This document shows, piece by piece, positions 39,226 to 48,414 of a stretch of 64,000 nt of DNA. The DNA lies in NCBI GenBank assembly GCA_046331245.1, contig JAXLRH010000001.1, positions 62,001 through 126,000 of the forward strand, read 5' to 3'. Position 1 is the first letter of the stretch; each line of letters opens with the position of its first letter. The notes under the pieces are model-generated. The model saw only the letters and a list, made by a program, of their open reading frames with translations. It made no database searches and was not told where the DNA came from. This DNA is from SSF14 sp046331245 (lineage in GTDB: Bacteria > Actinomycetota > Acidimicrobiia > Acidimicrobiales > Microtrichaceae). A program made the translations under genes and the position numbers.

Positions 39226-40230
39226 ATGCGCCCGGAGCTGACAGTCGGCGACCTGGTCCGCGGCGTGCTGGCCGGCGAACGCACCACCCTGGCGCGTGCG
39301 ATCACGCTCACGGAGAGCGGCCGCAGCGACCACCGCGAGATGGCCGCCGCCGTCCTCGACGGCGTCATGGAGCACACCGGTAACGCGGTGCGCGTCGGGA
39401 TCACCGGGGTGCCGGGCGTCGGCAAGTCCACGTTCATCGACCAGTTCGGCACCAACCTCACCGCCACCGGTCACCGTCTGGCGGTGCTGGCGGTGGACCC
39501 GTCGAGCCAACGAACCGGCGGCTCGATCCTGGGCGACAAGACGAGGATGGAGCGCCTCGCGGTCGATCCGGCCGCGTTCATCCGCCCGTCGCCGGCCGGC
39601 GCGACGCTCGGGGGCGTCACGCGGACCACTCGCGAGGCGATGTTGCTCTGCGAGGCCGCCGGCTTCGACGTGATCCTGGTGGAGACGGTCGGGGTGGGTC
39701 AGTCCGAGACGATCGTGTCCGACATGGTCGACTTCTTCCTCGTGCTGATGCTGCCCGGTGCCGGGGACGAGCTGCAGGGCATCAAGAAGGGCGTGCTCGA
39801 ACTGGCCGACCTCGTTGCGGTGAACAAGGCCGACGGCGACAACGGACCGCGCGCGCAGCAGGCGGCGAGCGACTATCGGCACGCCCTGCACCTCATGGCG
39901 CCGGCGACGCCGACCTGGACCCCGCCCGTGACCGTGTGCAGCGGCCTCACCGACGACGGGCTCGACGAGATCTGGCAGCAGATCTGCGTGCACCACGACA
40001 AGCTCACGGCCACCGGCGAGCTGGCCGAGAAGCGTCGTCATCAGCAGCTGCGCTGGATGTGGTCGATGGTGAACGACCGCCTGATGGAGGTGTTCCGCCG
40101 GGAGCCGGCCGTTGCCGACCATCTCGCCGAGACCATGCGACAGGTCGAGGCGGGCGCCCTCGCCGCAACCGTGGCCGCCGATGATCTCATGGCTCGGTTC
40201 GAACGCTCGTTGCACCCGGGCGAGGCGTGA
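39226..40230 (+). CDS. meaB: Methylmalonyl-CoA mutase-associated GTPase MeaB
   Basis: MeaB is a G3E-family GTPase that protects and reloads methylmalonyl-CoA mutase with cobalamin. The 334-residue protein has the P loop GITGVPGVGKSTFID, LAVDPSSQRTGGSILGDKTR, the switch segment ETVGVGQSE and the base motif AVNKADGDN. The ATG at 39226 fits a leaderless transcript. It is separated from mutAB by the reverse-strand kinase/regulator pair. Confidence 0.93.
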   Translation: MRPELTVGDLVRGVLAGERTTLARAITLTESGRSDHREMAAAVLDGVMEHTGNAVRVGITGVPGVGKSTFIDQFGTNLTATGHRLAVLAVDPSSQRTGGSILGDKTRMERLAVDPAAFIRPSPAGATLGGVTRTTREAMLLCEAAGFDVILVETVGVGQSETIVSDMVDFFLVLMLPGAGDELQGIKKGVLELADLVAVNKADGDNGPRAQQAASDYRHALHLMAPATPTWTPPVTVCSGLTDDGLDEIWQQICVHHDKLTATGELAEKRRHQQLRWMWSMVNDRLMEVFRREPAVADHLAETMRQVEAGALAATVAADDLMARFERSLHPGEA

Positions 40231-40291
40231 CGGACGTATCGACGCCCGAAAGGCCTTGAAACATCACCAGGGTTCTGGCACACCGTAGGAG

Positions 40292-41026
40292 GTGCGCTGG
40301 AGTGGTGAGGGACGATGGGCGGTCGCGGGACTGCTCGGCGGAGCCCTGCTCGCGGTCGCCTGCGTGTCCGTGCGCGCCGGACTCGCCGAGCCGAGCGGAC
40401 CGGTCCGACTGGTCGCGGCCTCCTCGCCGTCGTCCGGCTGGGAGGCGGCGCCGGGCAGTTGGCAGGCGTCGGTGGTGCGGGTGCGCACGGCACGATGTCG
40501 CGACGAGATCAGCGGCTCGGGCGTCATCGTGGACGGGCGCGTGCTCACCAACGTGCACGTCGTCGACGGCGGGGCCGAGGTGGTGGTGACCACCCACGAC
40601 GGGACCGATCACCGCGTGCGACGCATGGAGGTGTCGGCACGCGTCGATCTGGCCGTCCTCACCGTCGATGGCCTCGCCACGGACGGAGGTGGGCTCGACC
40701 TCGCTGCCGGCGACCAGCCCGACACGCGAACCGACGAGGGTCTGCGGATGGGGGGCTTCCCCGAAGGCGGGGCGTTCACGCAGCGGTCGGTGTCGGTCAC
40801 CGGCCTCCTCCACGGGTGGGCGTTCCCCGATCCGGCACGGGCGTTCCACCTCGACGCGGCGGTCGTCGGCGGCGAGTCGGGGAGCCCGATCGTGGACGGA
40901 CGCGGCCGACTCGCCGGGCTCCTCTACGCCCGAGCGCTGGTCGACGGTCGGGGTCTTGCCATCGGCACGAAGGACCTGCGCGAGGCGAGCGCGTCGCTCG
41001 CGGCGAAGTCGTTGACGACCTGCTGA
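40292..41026 (+). CDS. Secreted or membrane-anchored trypsin-like serine protease
   Basis: The 244-residue protein has an N-terminal hydrophobic segment (about residues 10-25) and a chymotrypsin-fold protease domain. The triad is visible as His89 in VLTNVHVVD, Asp119 in ARVDLAVL and Ser196 in GGESGSPI. It resembles HtrA-like actinobacterial proteases such as MarP but has no PDZ domain or multi-helix anchor. Cys69 could pair with the C-terminal Cys. The GTG at 40292 follows TAGGAG. Confidence 0.8.
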   Translation: MRWSGEGRWAVAGLLGGALLAVACVSVRAGLAEPSGPVRLVAASSPSSGWEAAPGSWQASVVRVRTARCRDEISGSGVIVDGRVLTNVHVVDGGAEVVVTTHDGTDHRVRRMEVSARVDLAVLTVDGLATDGGGLDLAAGDQPDTRTDEGLRMGGFPEGGAFTQRSVSVTGLLHGWAFPDPARAFHLDAAVVGGESGSPIVDGRGRLAGLLYARALVDGRGLAIGTKDLREASASLAAKSLTTC

Positions 41027-41030
41027 GCCG

Positions 41031-41714
41031 TCAGCCCGGGGTGCCGACGCCGCCGCTGCACGCGGCCCCGAGCTCGGGCGTCTGGTCACCCTGCACGTAG
41101 ACGTCGAGGAACTTCTGGAATCGCGGGTCGTCGGCGGACGAGAGCCGCAGCTGGCGGCTCCACGCCGACATCACCACCTTGTCGGTGAGGCCCGGGTACG
41201 GGCTGGCGATGACGTGCGTGCTCGACTTCGCCGCGGCACGGATGGTGGCGAGCTCGGTCTGGTCGAGGGCCGGATCGAACGCGATCCACACCGCGCCGTG
41301 CTCGAGGTCGTGCACCGCGACCTCCTCGGGGACGGGCGACGTGTAGAAGCCGCAGTTCGACCACACGGGATAGTGCGCACCGCCGATCGCCGGCCGAACC
41401 GGGTAGTCGACACAGGACTCGACGTGGGTCTGGGCCTGCTTGCCGAAGTCGATCACGCCGTCGATGCCCTCCTTGGCGGGGGTGCCGCCGGGGTCGGCCG
41501 TCTCGGGCCCGATCGTGCAGGTGGCGAGGTTCTTCCACTCCGACGAGACCTTCGTGCTGATCGTGATCTTGGAGGCGCCCGACGTGCTGCCGGCGGTGGT
41601 GGTGGTCGACGAGGACGACGTGTCGTCGCTGCAGGCGCCGAGCAGTGCGGAGGTGGCGAGCACTGCGACGAGGGCGGCGGCCCGGCGAGCGGAACGTGTG
41701 GCGGGACGACTCAT
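41031..41714 (-). CDS. DUF3105 lipoprotein
   Basis: The 227-residue precursor has a lipobox LLGAC (Cys28), a Ser/Thr-rich spacer, and the DUF3105 domain: HYPVWSNCGFYTSPVPEEVAVHDLEHGAVWIAFDP. DUF3105 proteins are common secreted actinobacterial proteins of unknown function. The ATG overlaps the gluQ stop (TGA/ATG), so the two are translated together. It converges with the protease gene, with four bases between them. Confidence 0.82.
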   Translation of the reverse strand: MSRPATRSARRAAALVAVLATSALLGACSDDTSSSSTTTTAGSTSGASKITISTKVSSEWKNLATCTIGPETADPGGTPAKEGIDGVIDFGKQAQTHVESCVDYPVRPAIGGAHYPVWSNCGFYTSPVPEEVAVHDLEHGAVWIAFDPALDQTELATIRAAAKSSTHVIASPYPGLTDKVVMSAWSRQLRLSSADDPRFQKFLDVYVQGDQTPELGAACSGGVGTPG

Positions 41715-42634
41715 CTGTCGGAGCGTAGCGACCGGGTGAGGAGGTGGCCGTCCGCCACCACCGGCTCCCGGGGGATGCGGCGCGGGTCGAACGCCGTCGC
41801 GGCCGCCGCCGCGCTCGACGTCTCGGGGGAACCACACGACGCGAGCAGGTAGGCGACGACGTCGGCCACCTCGTCACCGAGGGCGACGCGGTCGGCGAGC
41901 GTCACGGCGCCGTGCCGCTTCGCGAGTCGCTCGCCGTGTTCGTCGACCACGAGGGGAACGTGCGCATGACGCGGGGACGGCATTCCGAGGAGCGCGCCGA
42001 GGTGTAGCTGGCCCGGCGTCGCGTGAAGCAGGTCGTCGCCGCGCACGACCAGGCCCACACCCTGGTCGTGGTCGTCGACGACCACGGCGAGGTTGTAGGC
42101 CGGCACACCGTCGTTGCGGCGGAGCACGACGTCGTCGGGCCGGCCGGTGACGGCGCCGGCGAGCTCGTCCACGAACGACACCTCGATGTCGTCCGCTCGC
42201 AGGCGGAGCGCCGGCGGGCGTCCGTCGCCCTCGCGCTCCGCTCGCTGAGCGGACGTGAGATCGCGGCACGTGCCCGGGTAGCGACCGCCCGTGTCGGCGT
42301 GCGGAGCTGCGGCGGCCTCGGCGATCTCGCGGCGCGTGCAGTAGCAGCGGTAGACGCGACCGGTGGCATCGAGCGTCGCGATCGCGGCCTCGTACCGGTC
42401 GAACCGCTCCGACTGCCGCACCACGTCGCCGTCCCAGTCGAGACCGATCGCCGCGAGGTCGCGGAGCTGGGCGGTCTCGTGCTCGCGGCTCGAGGTGACG
42501 CGGTCGAGGTCCTCCATGCGGACGAGGAAGCGGTCGCCGTCGTGTCGAGCCCACATCCACGCGATCAGGGCCGTGCGCAGGTTGCCGAGGTGCAGCGCGC
42601 CGGTCGGGCTCGGTGCGAATCGTCCGGTCGCCAT
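41711..42634 (-). CDS. gluQ: Glutamyl-Q tRNA(Asp) synthetase
   Basis: This truncated glutamyl-tRNA synthetase relative attaches glutamate to the queuosine of tRNA-Asp. The 307-residue protein has RFAPSPTGALHLGNLRTAL (HIGH-type motif), the zinc-binding CYCTRREI and YPGTC, RRNDGVPAYNLAVVVDDHD and the KMSKS-like RLAKRHG. The anticodon-binding domain is absent, as expected for GluQ-RS. The ATG is at 42634. Confidence 0.88.
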   Translation of the reverse strand: MATGRFAPSPTGALHLGNLRTALIAWMWARHDGDRFLVRMEDLDRVTSSREHETAQLRDLAAIGLDWDGDVVRQSERFDRYEAAIATLDATGRVYRCYCTRREIAEAAAAPHADTGGRYPGTCRDLTSAQRAEREGDGRPPALRLRADDIEVSFVDELAGAVTGRPDDVVLRRNDGVPAYNLAVVVDDHDQGVGLVVRGDDLLHATPGQLHLGALLGMPSPRHAHVPLVVDEHGERLAKRHGAVTLADRVALGDEVADVVAYLLASCGSPETSSAAAAATAFDPRRIPREPVVADGHLLTRSLRSDR

Positions 42635-42676
42635 CGGGCAAGTCTCGCGTCACCGGCGCGGGCCGCGATGCGGACG

Positions 42677-42682
42677 TAGGGT
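42677..42682 (+). promoter_or_regulatory. -10 element TAGGGT for leaderless AhpD-like gene
   Basis: TAGGGT is 6 bases before the ATG at 42689. Confidence 0.45.
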
Positions 42683-42688
42683 ACCGCC

Positions 42689-43339
42689 ATGCCACGACTG
42701 CGCGAGGTGCCCCGGTCGGAGGTGACGGCCCCGGCCGTCACGATGATGTACGACTTCCTCTTCGGTGATCGAGACCCGGTCGCGGAGCCGGGCACGACGA
42801 CCGGCACCCCCGGTGACTGGTGGACGGTCTTCGCCGCGGTGCCCGACATCTTCGAGCACGCCGTGGCCGGGTTCGGCATCTACCGGAGCCCGCGACGACA
42901 CCTCGACCCGATCCTCCGTGAGCTGGGGCAGACGCGTGTCGGTTGGGCGGTCGGCAGCCAGTTCGTGTTCTCGCAGCACTGCAAGTCGTGCCGACTCCTC
43001 GGCATGAGCGAGTCGAAGATCGCGGCCATCGCCTACTGGCAGGCCTCCGACGAGTTCTCCGAGGTCGAGCGCCTCGTGCTCGCCTACACCGATGCGCTCG
43101 CGACGGACCACGGCCGGATGCACGACGAGCTGTTCGCGGCACTCCGCCGGCACCTCAGCGACGAGGAGATCCTCGAGCTCACCTACATCACGGGCCTGTA
43201 CCTGATGCACGGGGTGATGAGCCGGGCGTTGCGAACCGAATGGGACGATCGAGACGACCCCATCGTCGAGGTGCCCGACCGCGGCGACTTCGAGGGCTAC
43301 GACGTCGCTGCGTCCCGCGCGGAGACCTCGGATGACTGA
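42689..43339 (+). CDS. Carboxymuconolactone decarboxylase/AhpD-like protein
   Basis: The 216-residue helical protein has the AhpD-type motif VFSQHCKSCRLLGMSESKI, with Cys98-x2-Cys101 and a following acidic/His environment (FSEVERLVLAYTDAL). Such proteins act as thiol peroxidase partners or decarboxylases; the substrate is unknown. Its end overlaps the P450 start by eight bases, which suggests a shared pathway. Confidence 0.75.
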   Translation: MPRLREVPRSEVTAPAVTMMYDFLFGDRDPVAEPGTTTGTPGDWWTVFAAVPDIFEHAVAGFGIYRSPRRHLDPILRELGQTRVGWAVGSQFVFSQHCKSCRLLGMSESKIAAIAYWQASDEFSEVERLVLAYTDALATDHGRMHDELFAALRRHLSDEEILELTYITGLYLMHGVMSRALRTEWDDRDDPIVEVPDRGDFEGYDVAASRAETSDD

Positions 43340-44582
43340 GCACGAGGAGGCGGTGACGCTCCCGCCGGAGGAGGCCGACGCGCTCCTGCTGTCGGTGATC
43401 ATGGACGACGAGGGCCGGCAGGACCCGGTGCCCGTCTACCGGCGCCTGCTCGCCGAGTCGCCGCACTGGAGGAGCGGCTTCGGGATGACGGTGCTCGCGG
43501 GCTACCAGGACGGGCTCGAGTACCTTCGCAATCCGCGGTGGGGCCGTGGCGAGCCGGACATGGACCTGCCGCCGACGCTCAGCGGCAACCCGCGACGTGC
43601 CGAGACCGACACGGTCACGATGCTGTTCCTCAACCCGCCCGACCACACGCGCATCCGCGGTCTGGTGTCACGCGCGTTCACGCCGAGGATGGTCGAGGGG
43701 CTGCGCCCGCGCATCGCCGAGTTGCTGGCACCGATCCTCGATGGCGTGGCCGATGCCGGACAGGCCGAGATCATGTCGGAGCTGGCCGTGCCGTTCCCCG
43801 TCGCGGTCATCTCGGAGCTGCTCGGCGTGCCGCAGGACCCGACGGGCAACTTCGTGCGCCTCGTGCGCGACATGACCTCGTTCATCGACGCGGCGGCCGA
43901 CGAGGCGGCGATCGCGCGGGCCGAGGCGTCGTCGCTGGAGCTCGTCGGCTTCTTCGTCGAACTGATCGAGGAGAAGCGCGCCGCGCCCGACGGGAAGCTG
44001 CTGTCGGCCCTCATCGAGGTGGAGGAGGCAGGCGACCGGCTCAGCCCCGAGGAGCTCATCGCGAACACGATGCTGATGTACGCCGCGGGGTTCGAGACCA
44101 CGTCGAACCTCATCGGCAACGGTCTGCTGGCCCTGCTCCGCGCTCCCGATCAGATGGCGCGTCTTCGCCACGACCGGTCGCTCATGCCGTCGGCCATCTG
44201 GGAGATCCTCCGCTTCGACAGCCCGGTGCAGTTGAACGTCCGCGTCGCGCTCTCCGACGACCTGCTGTTCGGTGAGCACGTGGGCCGGGGCACGCAGGTG
44301 ATGATCCTCCAAGGCGCCGCCAACCACGATCCGTCGGTCTACGACCGGCCGGAGCTGTTCGACGTGGCCCGCTTCGCGACCGACGGCGCGCCGGCGCCGT
44401 TGAGCTTCGGGTGGGGCGCGCACCACTGTCTCGGTGCCCACCTCGCGCGTGCCGAGGGCGAGATCATCTTCGGGGCGATCCTCGATCGCTTCGCCAGCAT
44501 CGATCTCGTGGGCGCGGCGCCGCGCTATCGGCCGAGCTTCACCCTCCGCGGGCTCGACCAGATGACCCTCGCGGTGAGCTGA
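43332..44582 (+). CDS. Cytochrome P450
   Basis: The 416-residue soluble bacterial-type P450 has the I-helix AGFETTSNLIGNGL, the ExxR of the K helix (IWEILRFDSPVQ) and the heme loop SFGWGAHHCLGAHLAR with the axial Cys366. The HTRIRGLVSRAFTPR segment is typical of CYP families of actinobacteria. The substrate is not predictable. No ferredoxin or reductase gene is adjacent. It is translationally coupled to the AhpD-like gene. Confidence 0.92.
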   Translation: MTEHEEAVTLPPEEADALLLSVIMDDEGRQDPVPVYRRLLAESPHWRSGFGMTVLAGYQDGLEYLRNPRWGRGEPDMDLPPTLSGNPRRAETDTVTMLFLNPPDHTRIRGLVSRAFTPRMVEGLRPRIAELLAPILDGVADAGQAEIMSELAVPFPVAVISELLGVPQDPTGNFVRLVRDMTSFIDAAADEAAIARAEASSLELVGFFVELIEEKRAAPDGKLLSALIEVEEAGDRLSPEELIANTMLMYAAGFETTSNLIGNGLLALLRAPDQMARLRHDRSLMPSAIWEILRFDSPVQLNVRVALSDDLLFGEHVGRGTQVMILQGAANHDPSVYDRPELFDVARFATDGAPAPLSFGWGAHHCLGAHLARAEGEIIFGAILDRFASIDLVGAAPRYRPSFTLRGLDQMTLAVS

Positions 44583-44591
44583 CGCCCATCC

Positions 44592-47333
44592 TCAGTTGGT
44601 CACGACCTCGGTCGACGGTGCCGACGGCGCGCGGGCCGAACCGATGGGCGCCACCCACCCTTCGTCGACGAAGCGCTGGAACGACGACGCCGGCACCGGT
44701 GGCGAGAACCGGTAGCCCTGCCCCAGCCCGCACCCGAGGGCCTCGATGGCCACGGCCTGGTCGTCGGTCTCGATGCCCTCCGCGACGACCGAGGCACCGA
44801 GCACGTCGGCGATCTGCATGATGGCGGGAATGACGGTCGTCGCGCCGAGGACCTCGGAGGTGAAGGCACGGTCGATCTTCACGAGGTCCACCGGTAGGTG
44901 CTGCGCGTAGGCCAACGACGAGTAGCCGGTCCCGAAGTCGTCGATCGCCGTCCGGATGCCACGTGCGCGCAACGCCTCCAGGATCCCCGTGGCGGCGTCG
45001 AAGTTGCCGAGGAGGACACCCTCGGTCACCTCGAGCACCAGGTTGCGCGGGTCGAGCCCGGTCTCCGCGAGCACCTCGTCGATGGCGGCCAGGAAGCCGT
45101 CGCTCGCGAGCTGCACGGGCGACACGTTGACGCTGATGTAGGAGAACGACTCGCTCCGGCACCACGTGGCCGCGCGTTCGCAGGCCGTGCGGAGGATGCG
45201 GAGGCCGAGATCGATGATCCCGCCGGTCTCCTCCGCCAGCGGCACGAACTCGGTCGGCGACACCGTTCCGAACTCGGGGTGCGTCCAGCGCACGAGCGCC
45301 TCGGCGCCGCGCAGCTCGCCGTCCGGCACACGGACGATCGGCTGGTAGAAGACGGTCACCTCGCCGCGGGTCCAGGCCTCCCGGAGGTCGGCTCTGAGGA
45401 CGAGCCGCCGCCGTGCCCGCTCTCCCAGGTCGGGGTCGAACACCTCGGCGCATCCCTTGCCCAACGACTTGGCGGCGTAGAGCGCGATGTCCGCGTCGCG
45501 GAGCAGCATCTGCGGCGTGTCGTCGCCCCCCACGCAGCGAACGCCGATGCTGGCCGGGGAGCCCATCGCCTCGCCGCCGACTTCGATCGGCAGCCGCAGC
45601 ACCTCGAGGATGCGCCGGGACGTCGCCGTCGCGCCGGCGACGTCGGTGTCGGTGAGCAGGACGGCGAACTCGTCGCCGCCGAGCCGCGCCACGGTGTCGG
45701 CGGGACGGACGCAGGTTCGCAGCCGCTCCGCCACGCCGACGAGGAACTCGTCACCGGCGTGGTGTCCGAACGTGTCGTTGACCGCCTTGAAGTCGTCGAG
45801 GTCGACCATGAGCACAGCGGCTCGCCGAGCCTCGGCACGGCGGTCGAGCACCATCTGGATGCGGTCGACGAGCAGTCGCCGGTTGGCCAGCCCGGTGAGC
45901 GAGTCGTGCAGCGCGTCGTGGCGGAGCTGGTGCTCGAGCTCGCGACGCTCCGTCACGTCGCGGCTGTTCACCACGATGCCGCCGAGCGCCGGCTCGTCGA
46001 CGAGGTTGGTGACGGTGAGCTCGGCGACGTGTCGCGTGCCCGGCCCGCAGAGGACGGCCTCGATGCGGCGGGACGTGCTGCTGCCGACGCCGGGATCGAG
46101 CACGGTCGTCGTCACGGTCCGGCGATGCGTCGGGTCGAGGAGGTCGGCGAACAGCGTGCCCACGAGCTCGTCGGGAGCGATGCCGAGCACCGACGTCGCC
46201 GAGCCGCTGACGTAGTCGATCCGGCCCTCGGCATCGAGCAGGAACGTCACGTCGGACGAGTTCTCGACGAGCCCGGCGAAGCGTCGTTCGCGGCGGGCGA
46301 GCTCTTCGGTGCGCTCTGCGACGCGACCTTCGAGCCCGACGGTGAGGATGTCGTTCTCGTAGACGACAGCGAACTGGTGGGCGCCGAGCATCGTGACGAT
46401 GGCCGTCGAGATCCAGATGGCTGTCGAGTCGAGATGCCGGCCGTGGGCGAGCATCCAGACGGCCTCGCCACCCCCGATCGCGAGCGGGAGGAACGGTGAG
46501 ATGAGCAGCGCGCGCCGGACCCGTGGCGACGAGATGTGCGTCGGGCCGTCGGGCTCGTGCCGAGTGGCGGCGGCGGCGATCACGGCGAACCCCACGATCC
46601 AGCCGACGTCGCACAGGTGGCCCGTCGCGTAGGACCCCGACTGAGTGAGCACGGCGAACGTGCTGTCCGCGGCGGCGATGGCACCGAAGCCCACGGCGAG
46701 CGTGGCGAGGGTCATGCGATCGTGCACCTGGCGACGGGTCGTCGCGAAGAGGAGCAGCGCGACGATGAGGCAGTCGCCGAGCGGGTAGGCGAGCGACACC
46801 GCCCGTTCCAGGACGCCACCGGTCGACGAGCGGTACACGTCGCCGAGGACGAGGAGCCAGCTGACGAACAGGATGCCCGAGGCGATGATCGCCGCCTCGA
46901 GCAGGCCGACGACACGGGAGAAGAAGCGGGTGGGAGCGTCGACGTAGGCCCAGAGCCCGACGAGCGACAGCGGCACCGACATGAGAAAGAAGGCGTCGGC
47001 GGGCGAGGGGAACGGCGCCGGCGTCGCGATCACCAGCTCGTACCAGCACCAGATGAGCTCGCCGAGTGCCCACGAACCGGTGGCGGTCGCGAGCAACCAC
47101 CACGACGCACGCATGCTTCCGGTGCGGCGCATCCCGGCGCGGCGACAGGCGAACGTGGCGGACACCGCGGCTGCCAGCTGCGCGAGGTCGCTGAGGGCGC
47201 GGAGCGGTTCGGCGTGGAACACGGCGGCGAGCACGGCGGCGCCCACCGCACCCGCGACCACTGCGGTGAGCACGTTGCGCACGATCACCCGGCCCGGGCC
47301 TCCGTGCGGCGCTCCCGCGTCCCGACGGTTCAC
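44592..47333 (-). CDS. Membrane PAS-GGDEF-EAL cyclic-di-GMP protein
   Basis: The 913-residue protein has about eight N-terminal transmembrane helices (residues 15-320), a PAS domain (AGLVENSSDVTFLLDAEGRI), an intact GGDEF domain (DLDDFKAVNDTFGHHAGD, RLGGDEFAVLL) and an intact EAL domain (AEALVRWTHPEFG, LEVTEGVLL, AIDDFGTGYSSLAY, VKIDRAF, AEGIET). Both synthesis and breakdown of cyclic-di-GMP are possible. The GTG start overlaps the HDOD stop by four bases. Confidence 0.9.
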   Translation of the reverse strand: MNRRDAGAPHGGPGRVIVRNVLTAVVAGAVGAAVLAAVFHAEPLRALSDLAQLAAAVSATFACRRAGMRRTGSMRASWWLLATATGSWALGELIWCWYELVIATPAPFPSPADAFFLMSVPLSLVGLWAYVDAPTRFFSRVVGLLEAAIIASGILFVSWLLVLGDVYRSSTGGVLERAVSLAYPLGDCLIVALLLFATTRRQVHDRMTLATLAVGFGAIAAADSTFAVLTQSGSYATGHLCDVGWIVGFAVIAAAATRHEPDGPTHISSPRVRRALLISPFLPLAIGGGEAVWMLAHGRHLDSTAIWISTAIVTMLGAHQFAVVYENDILTVGLEGRVAERTEELARRERRFAGLVENSSDVTFLLDAEGRIDYVSGSATSVLGIAPDELVGTLFADLLDPTHRRTVTTTVLDPGVGSSTSRRIEAVLCGPGTRHVAELTVTNLVDEPALGGIVVNSRDVTERRELEHQLRHDALHDSLTGLANRRLLVDRIQMVLDRRAEARRAAVLMVDLDDFKAVNDTFGHHAGDEFLVGVAERLRTCVRPADTVARLGGDEFAVLLTDTDVAGATATSRRILEVLRLPIEVGGEAMGSPASIGVRCVGGDDTPQMLLRDADIALYAAKSLGKGCAEVFDPDLGERARRRLVLRADLREAWTRGEVTVFYQPIVRVPDGELRGAEALVRWTHPEFGTVSPTEFVPLAEETGGIIDLGLRILRTACERAATWCRSESFSYISVNVSPVQLASDGFLAAIDEVLAETGLDPRNLVLEVTEGVLLGNFDAATGILEALRARGIRTAIDDFGTGYSSLAYAQHLPVDLVKIDRAFTSEVLGATTVIPAIMQIADVLGASVVAEGIETDDQAVAIEALGCGLGQGYRFSPPVPASSFQRFVDEGWVAPIGSARAPSAPSTEVVTN

Positions 47334-48199
47334 GCCGGCCCCTGCCGAGTTCCGGACGCCGGTGAGGCGGACGCGAGCGGGGTGAAGCGGTCGAGCAGGT
47401 CGGCGACCTCGACCGCGGTGGCGGCGACGATCCTGTCGAACGCGTCGTCGTCGATGCCGAGGATGAGCCGGGCGCTGTCCGCTGCGGCGATCAGCGGGAA
47501 CGAGACGGGCTCGTTCCAGACCATGTGGGCGACGGTGTCCGCCAGGCAGATGGCCGACGGCAGGGGATCGTCGACCAGCTCGTGGTGTCCGGCGATGCCC
47601 TCGACGATGGCCGGCGGCAGGTTCCACGCCTCGGCGACCAGGCCGCCCATCGCCGCGTGGTCGAGCCCGTATCGCTGCTCCTCCAGCGCGCACGCTTCCG
47701 CGCCGTGCTCGACGATCGCCGGCGCCTGGTCATCGGGTGCCAGCGAATCGAGCACGACCTTGCCGATGTCGTGGAGCAACCCGGTGGTTCCGGTGCTGGT
47801 GGGGAGCGGGACGGCGGATCGAAGGCGAACGTGGGTGGCGGCGATCGACGCCGCGCAACTGTGGCTCCACATGGTCTCGGCCGAGAGGTCGTAGCGCCGG
47901 AGGTCGCGCTGCATCGTCCCGCCGACGACGCTGTGCATCGCCGTCGCGAGCGCCTGGACGGCGCCGATGCGCACGATCGACTCGCGGACGCTGTCGATGC
48001 GATCCGCCGGCGAACTCGACGCGGAGTTGGCGCGACGGAGGATGGCGGCCGTGAGCATCATGTCGTGGTCGACCACGTCGACGATCTCGTCGAAGTCGAA
48101 CTCCGGGCTCGCCGTGATGGCGAGCAGACGGTGCAATGACGTCGGGAGGGGACCGAGGCTCGCGGCCGCAGCCCGGAGTCGTTCCGTGGTGATCGTCAT
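47330..48199 (-). CDS. HDOD-domain signalling protein
   Basis: The 289-residue protein is an HDOD domain (LPTSLHRLLAITASPEFDFDE, MMLTAAILRRANSAS, IVRIGAVQALATAMHSVVGG) with an HD-type core, GLLHDIGKVVLD and VEGIAGHHELV. HDOD proteins often act with cyclic-di-GMP enzymes or kinases. It is coupled by GTGA overlap to the GGDEF-EAL gene. The ATG at 48199 has no ribosome site of its own but overlaps the stop of a short leader ORF, and no other in-frame start is close. Confidence 0.82.
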   Translation of the reverse strand: MTITTERLRAAAASLGPLPTSLHRLLAITASPEFDFDEIVDVVDHDMMLTAAILRRANSASSSPADRIDSVRESIVRIGAVQALATAMHSVVGGTMQRDLRRYDLSAETMWSHSCAASIAATHVRLRSAVPLPTSTGTTGLLHDIGKVVLDSLAPDDQAPAIVEHGAEACALEEQRYGLDHAAMGGLVAEAWNLPPAIVEGIAGHHELVDDPLPSAICLADTVAHMVWNEPVSFPLIAAADSARLILGIDDDAFDRIVAATAVEVADLLDRFTPLASASPASGTRQGPA

Positions 48200-48225
48200 C
48201 GTGTTGGATCCGCTGCCGTCGGCAT
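48196..48225 (-). CDS. Nine-residue leader ORF coupled to the HDOD gene
   Basis: ATG-initiated frame encoding MPTAADPTR, with GAGGAGG 8 bases upstream as the only good Shine-Dalgarno site. Its TGA overlaps the HDOD ATG in an ATGA motif. Translation of the HDOD protein by reinitiation is the simplest reading. Confidence 0.55.
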   Translation of the reverse strand: MPTAADPTR

Positions 48226-48402
48226 GTCCTGCCTCCTCGTCGGGCCGCGCCCGACCGGGGGCCCTGATCCGACGGTAGGGAACGGCTCCCCGTCCGTCGC
48301 TGGGCCATCGCGACCTTCGCGACCGGGCCGAACGTCCTTCGGTGAAATCCGTTCGGCCCATGCGCCATCGACGGCCGCCGATGATCTGCGGGCCGCCGCC
48401 AC

Positions 48403-48408
48403 TACGAT
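48403..48408 (+). promoter_or_regulatory. -10 element TACGAT for leaderless antiporter gene
   Basis: TACGAT is 6 bases before the ATG at 48415. Confidence 0.45.
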
Positions 48409-48414
48409 CCTCCG

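Noticed and set aside
44898..46499. 533-codon open frame antisense to the GGDEF-EAL gene
   Set aside because: The opposite strand encodes recognisable PAS, GGDEF and EAL motifs; the antisense translation has none.
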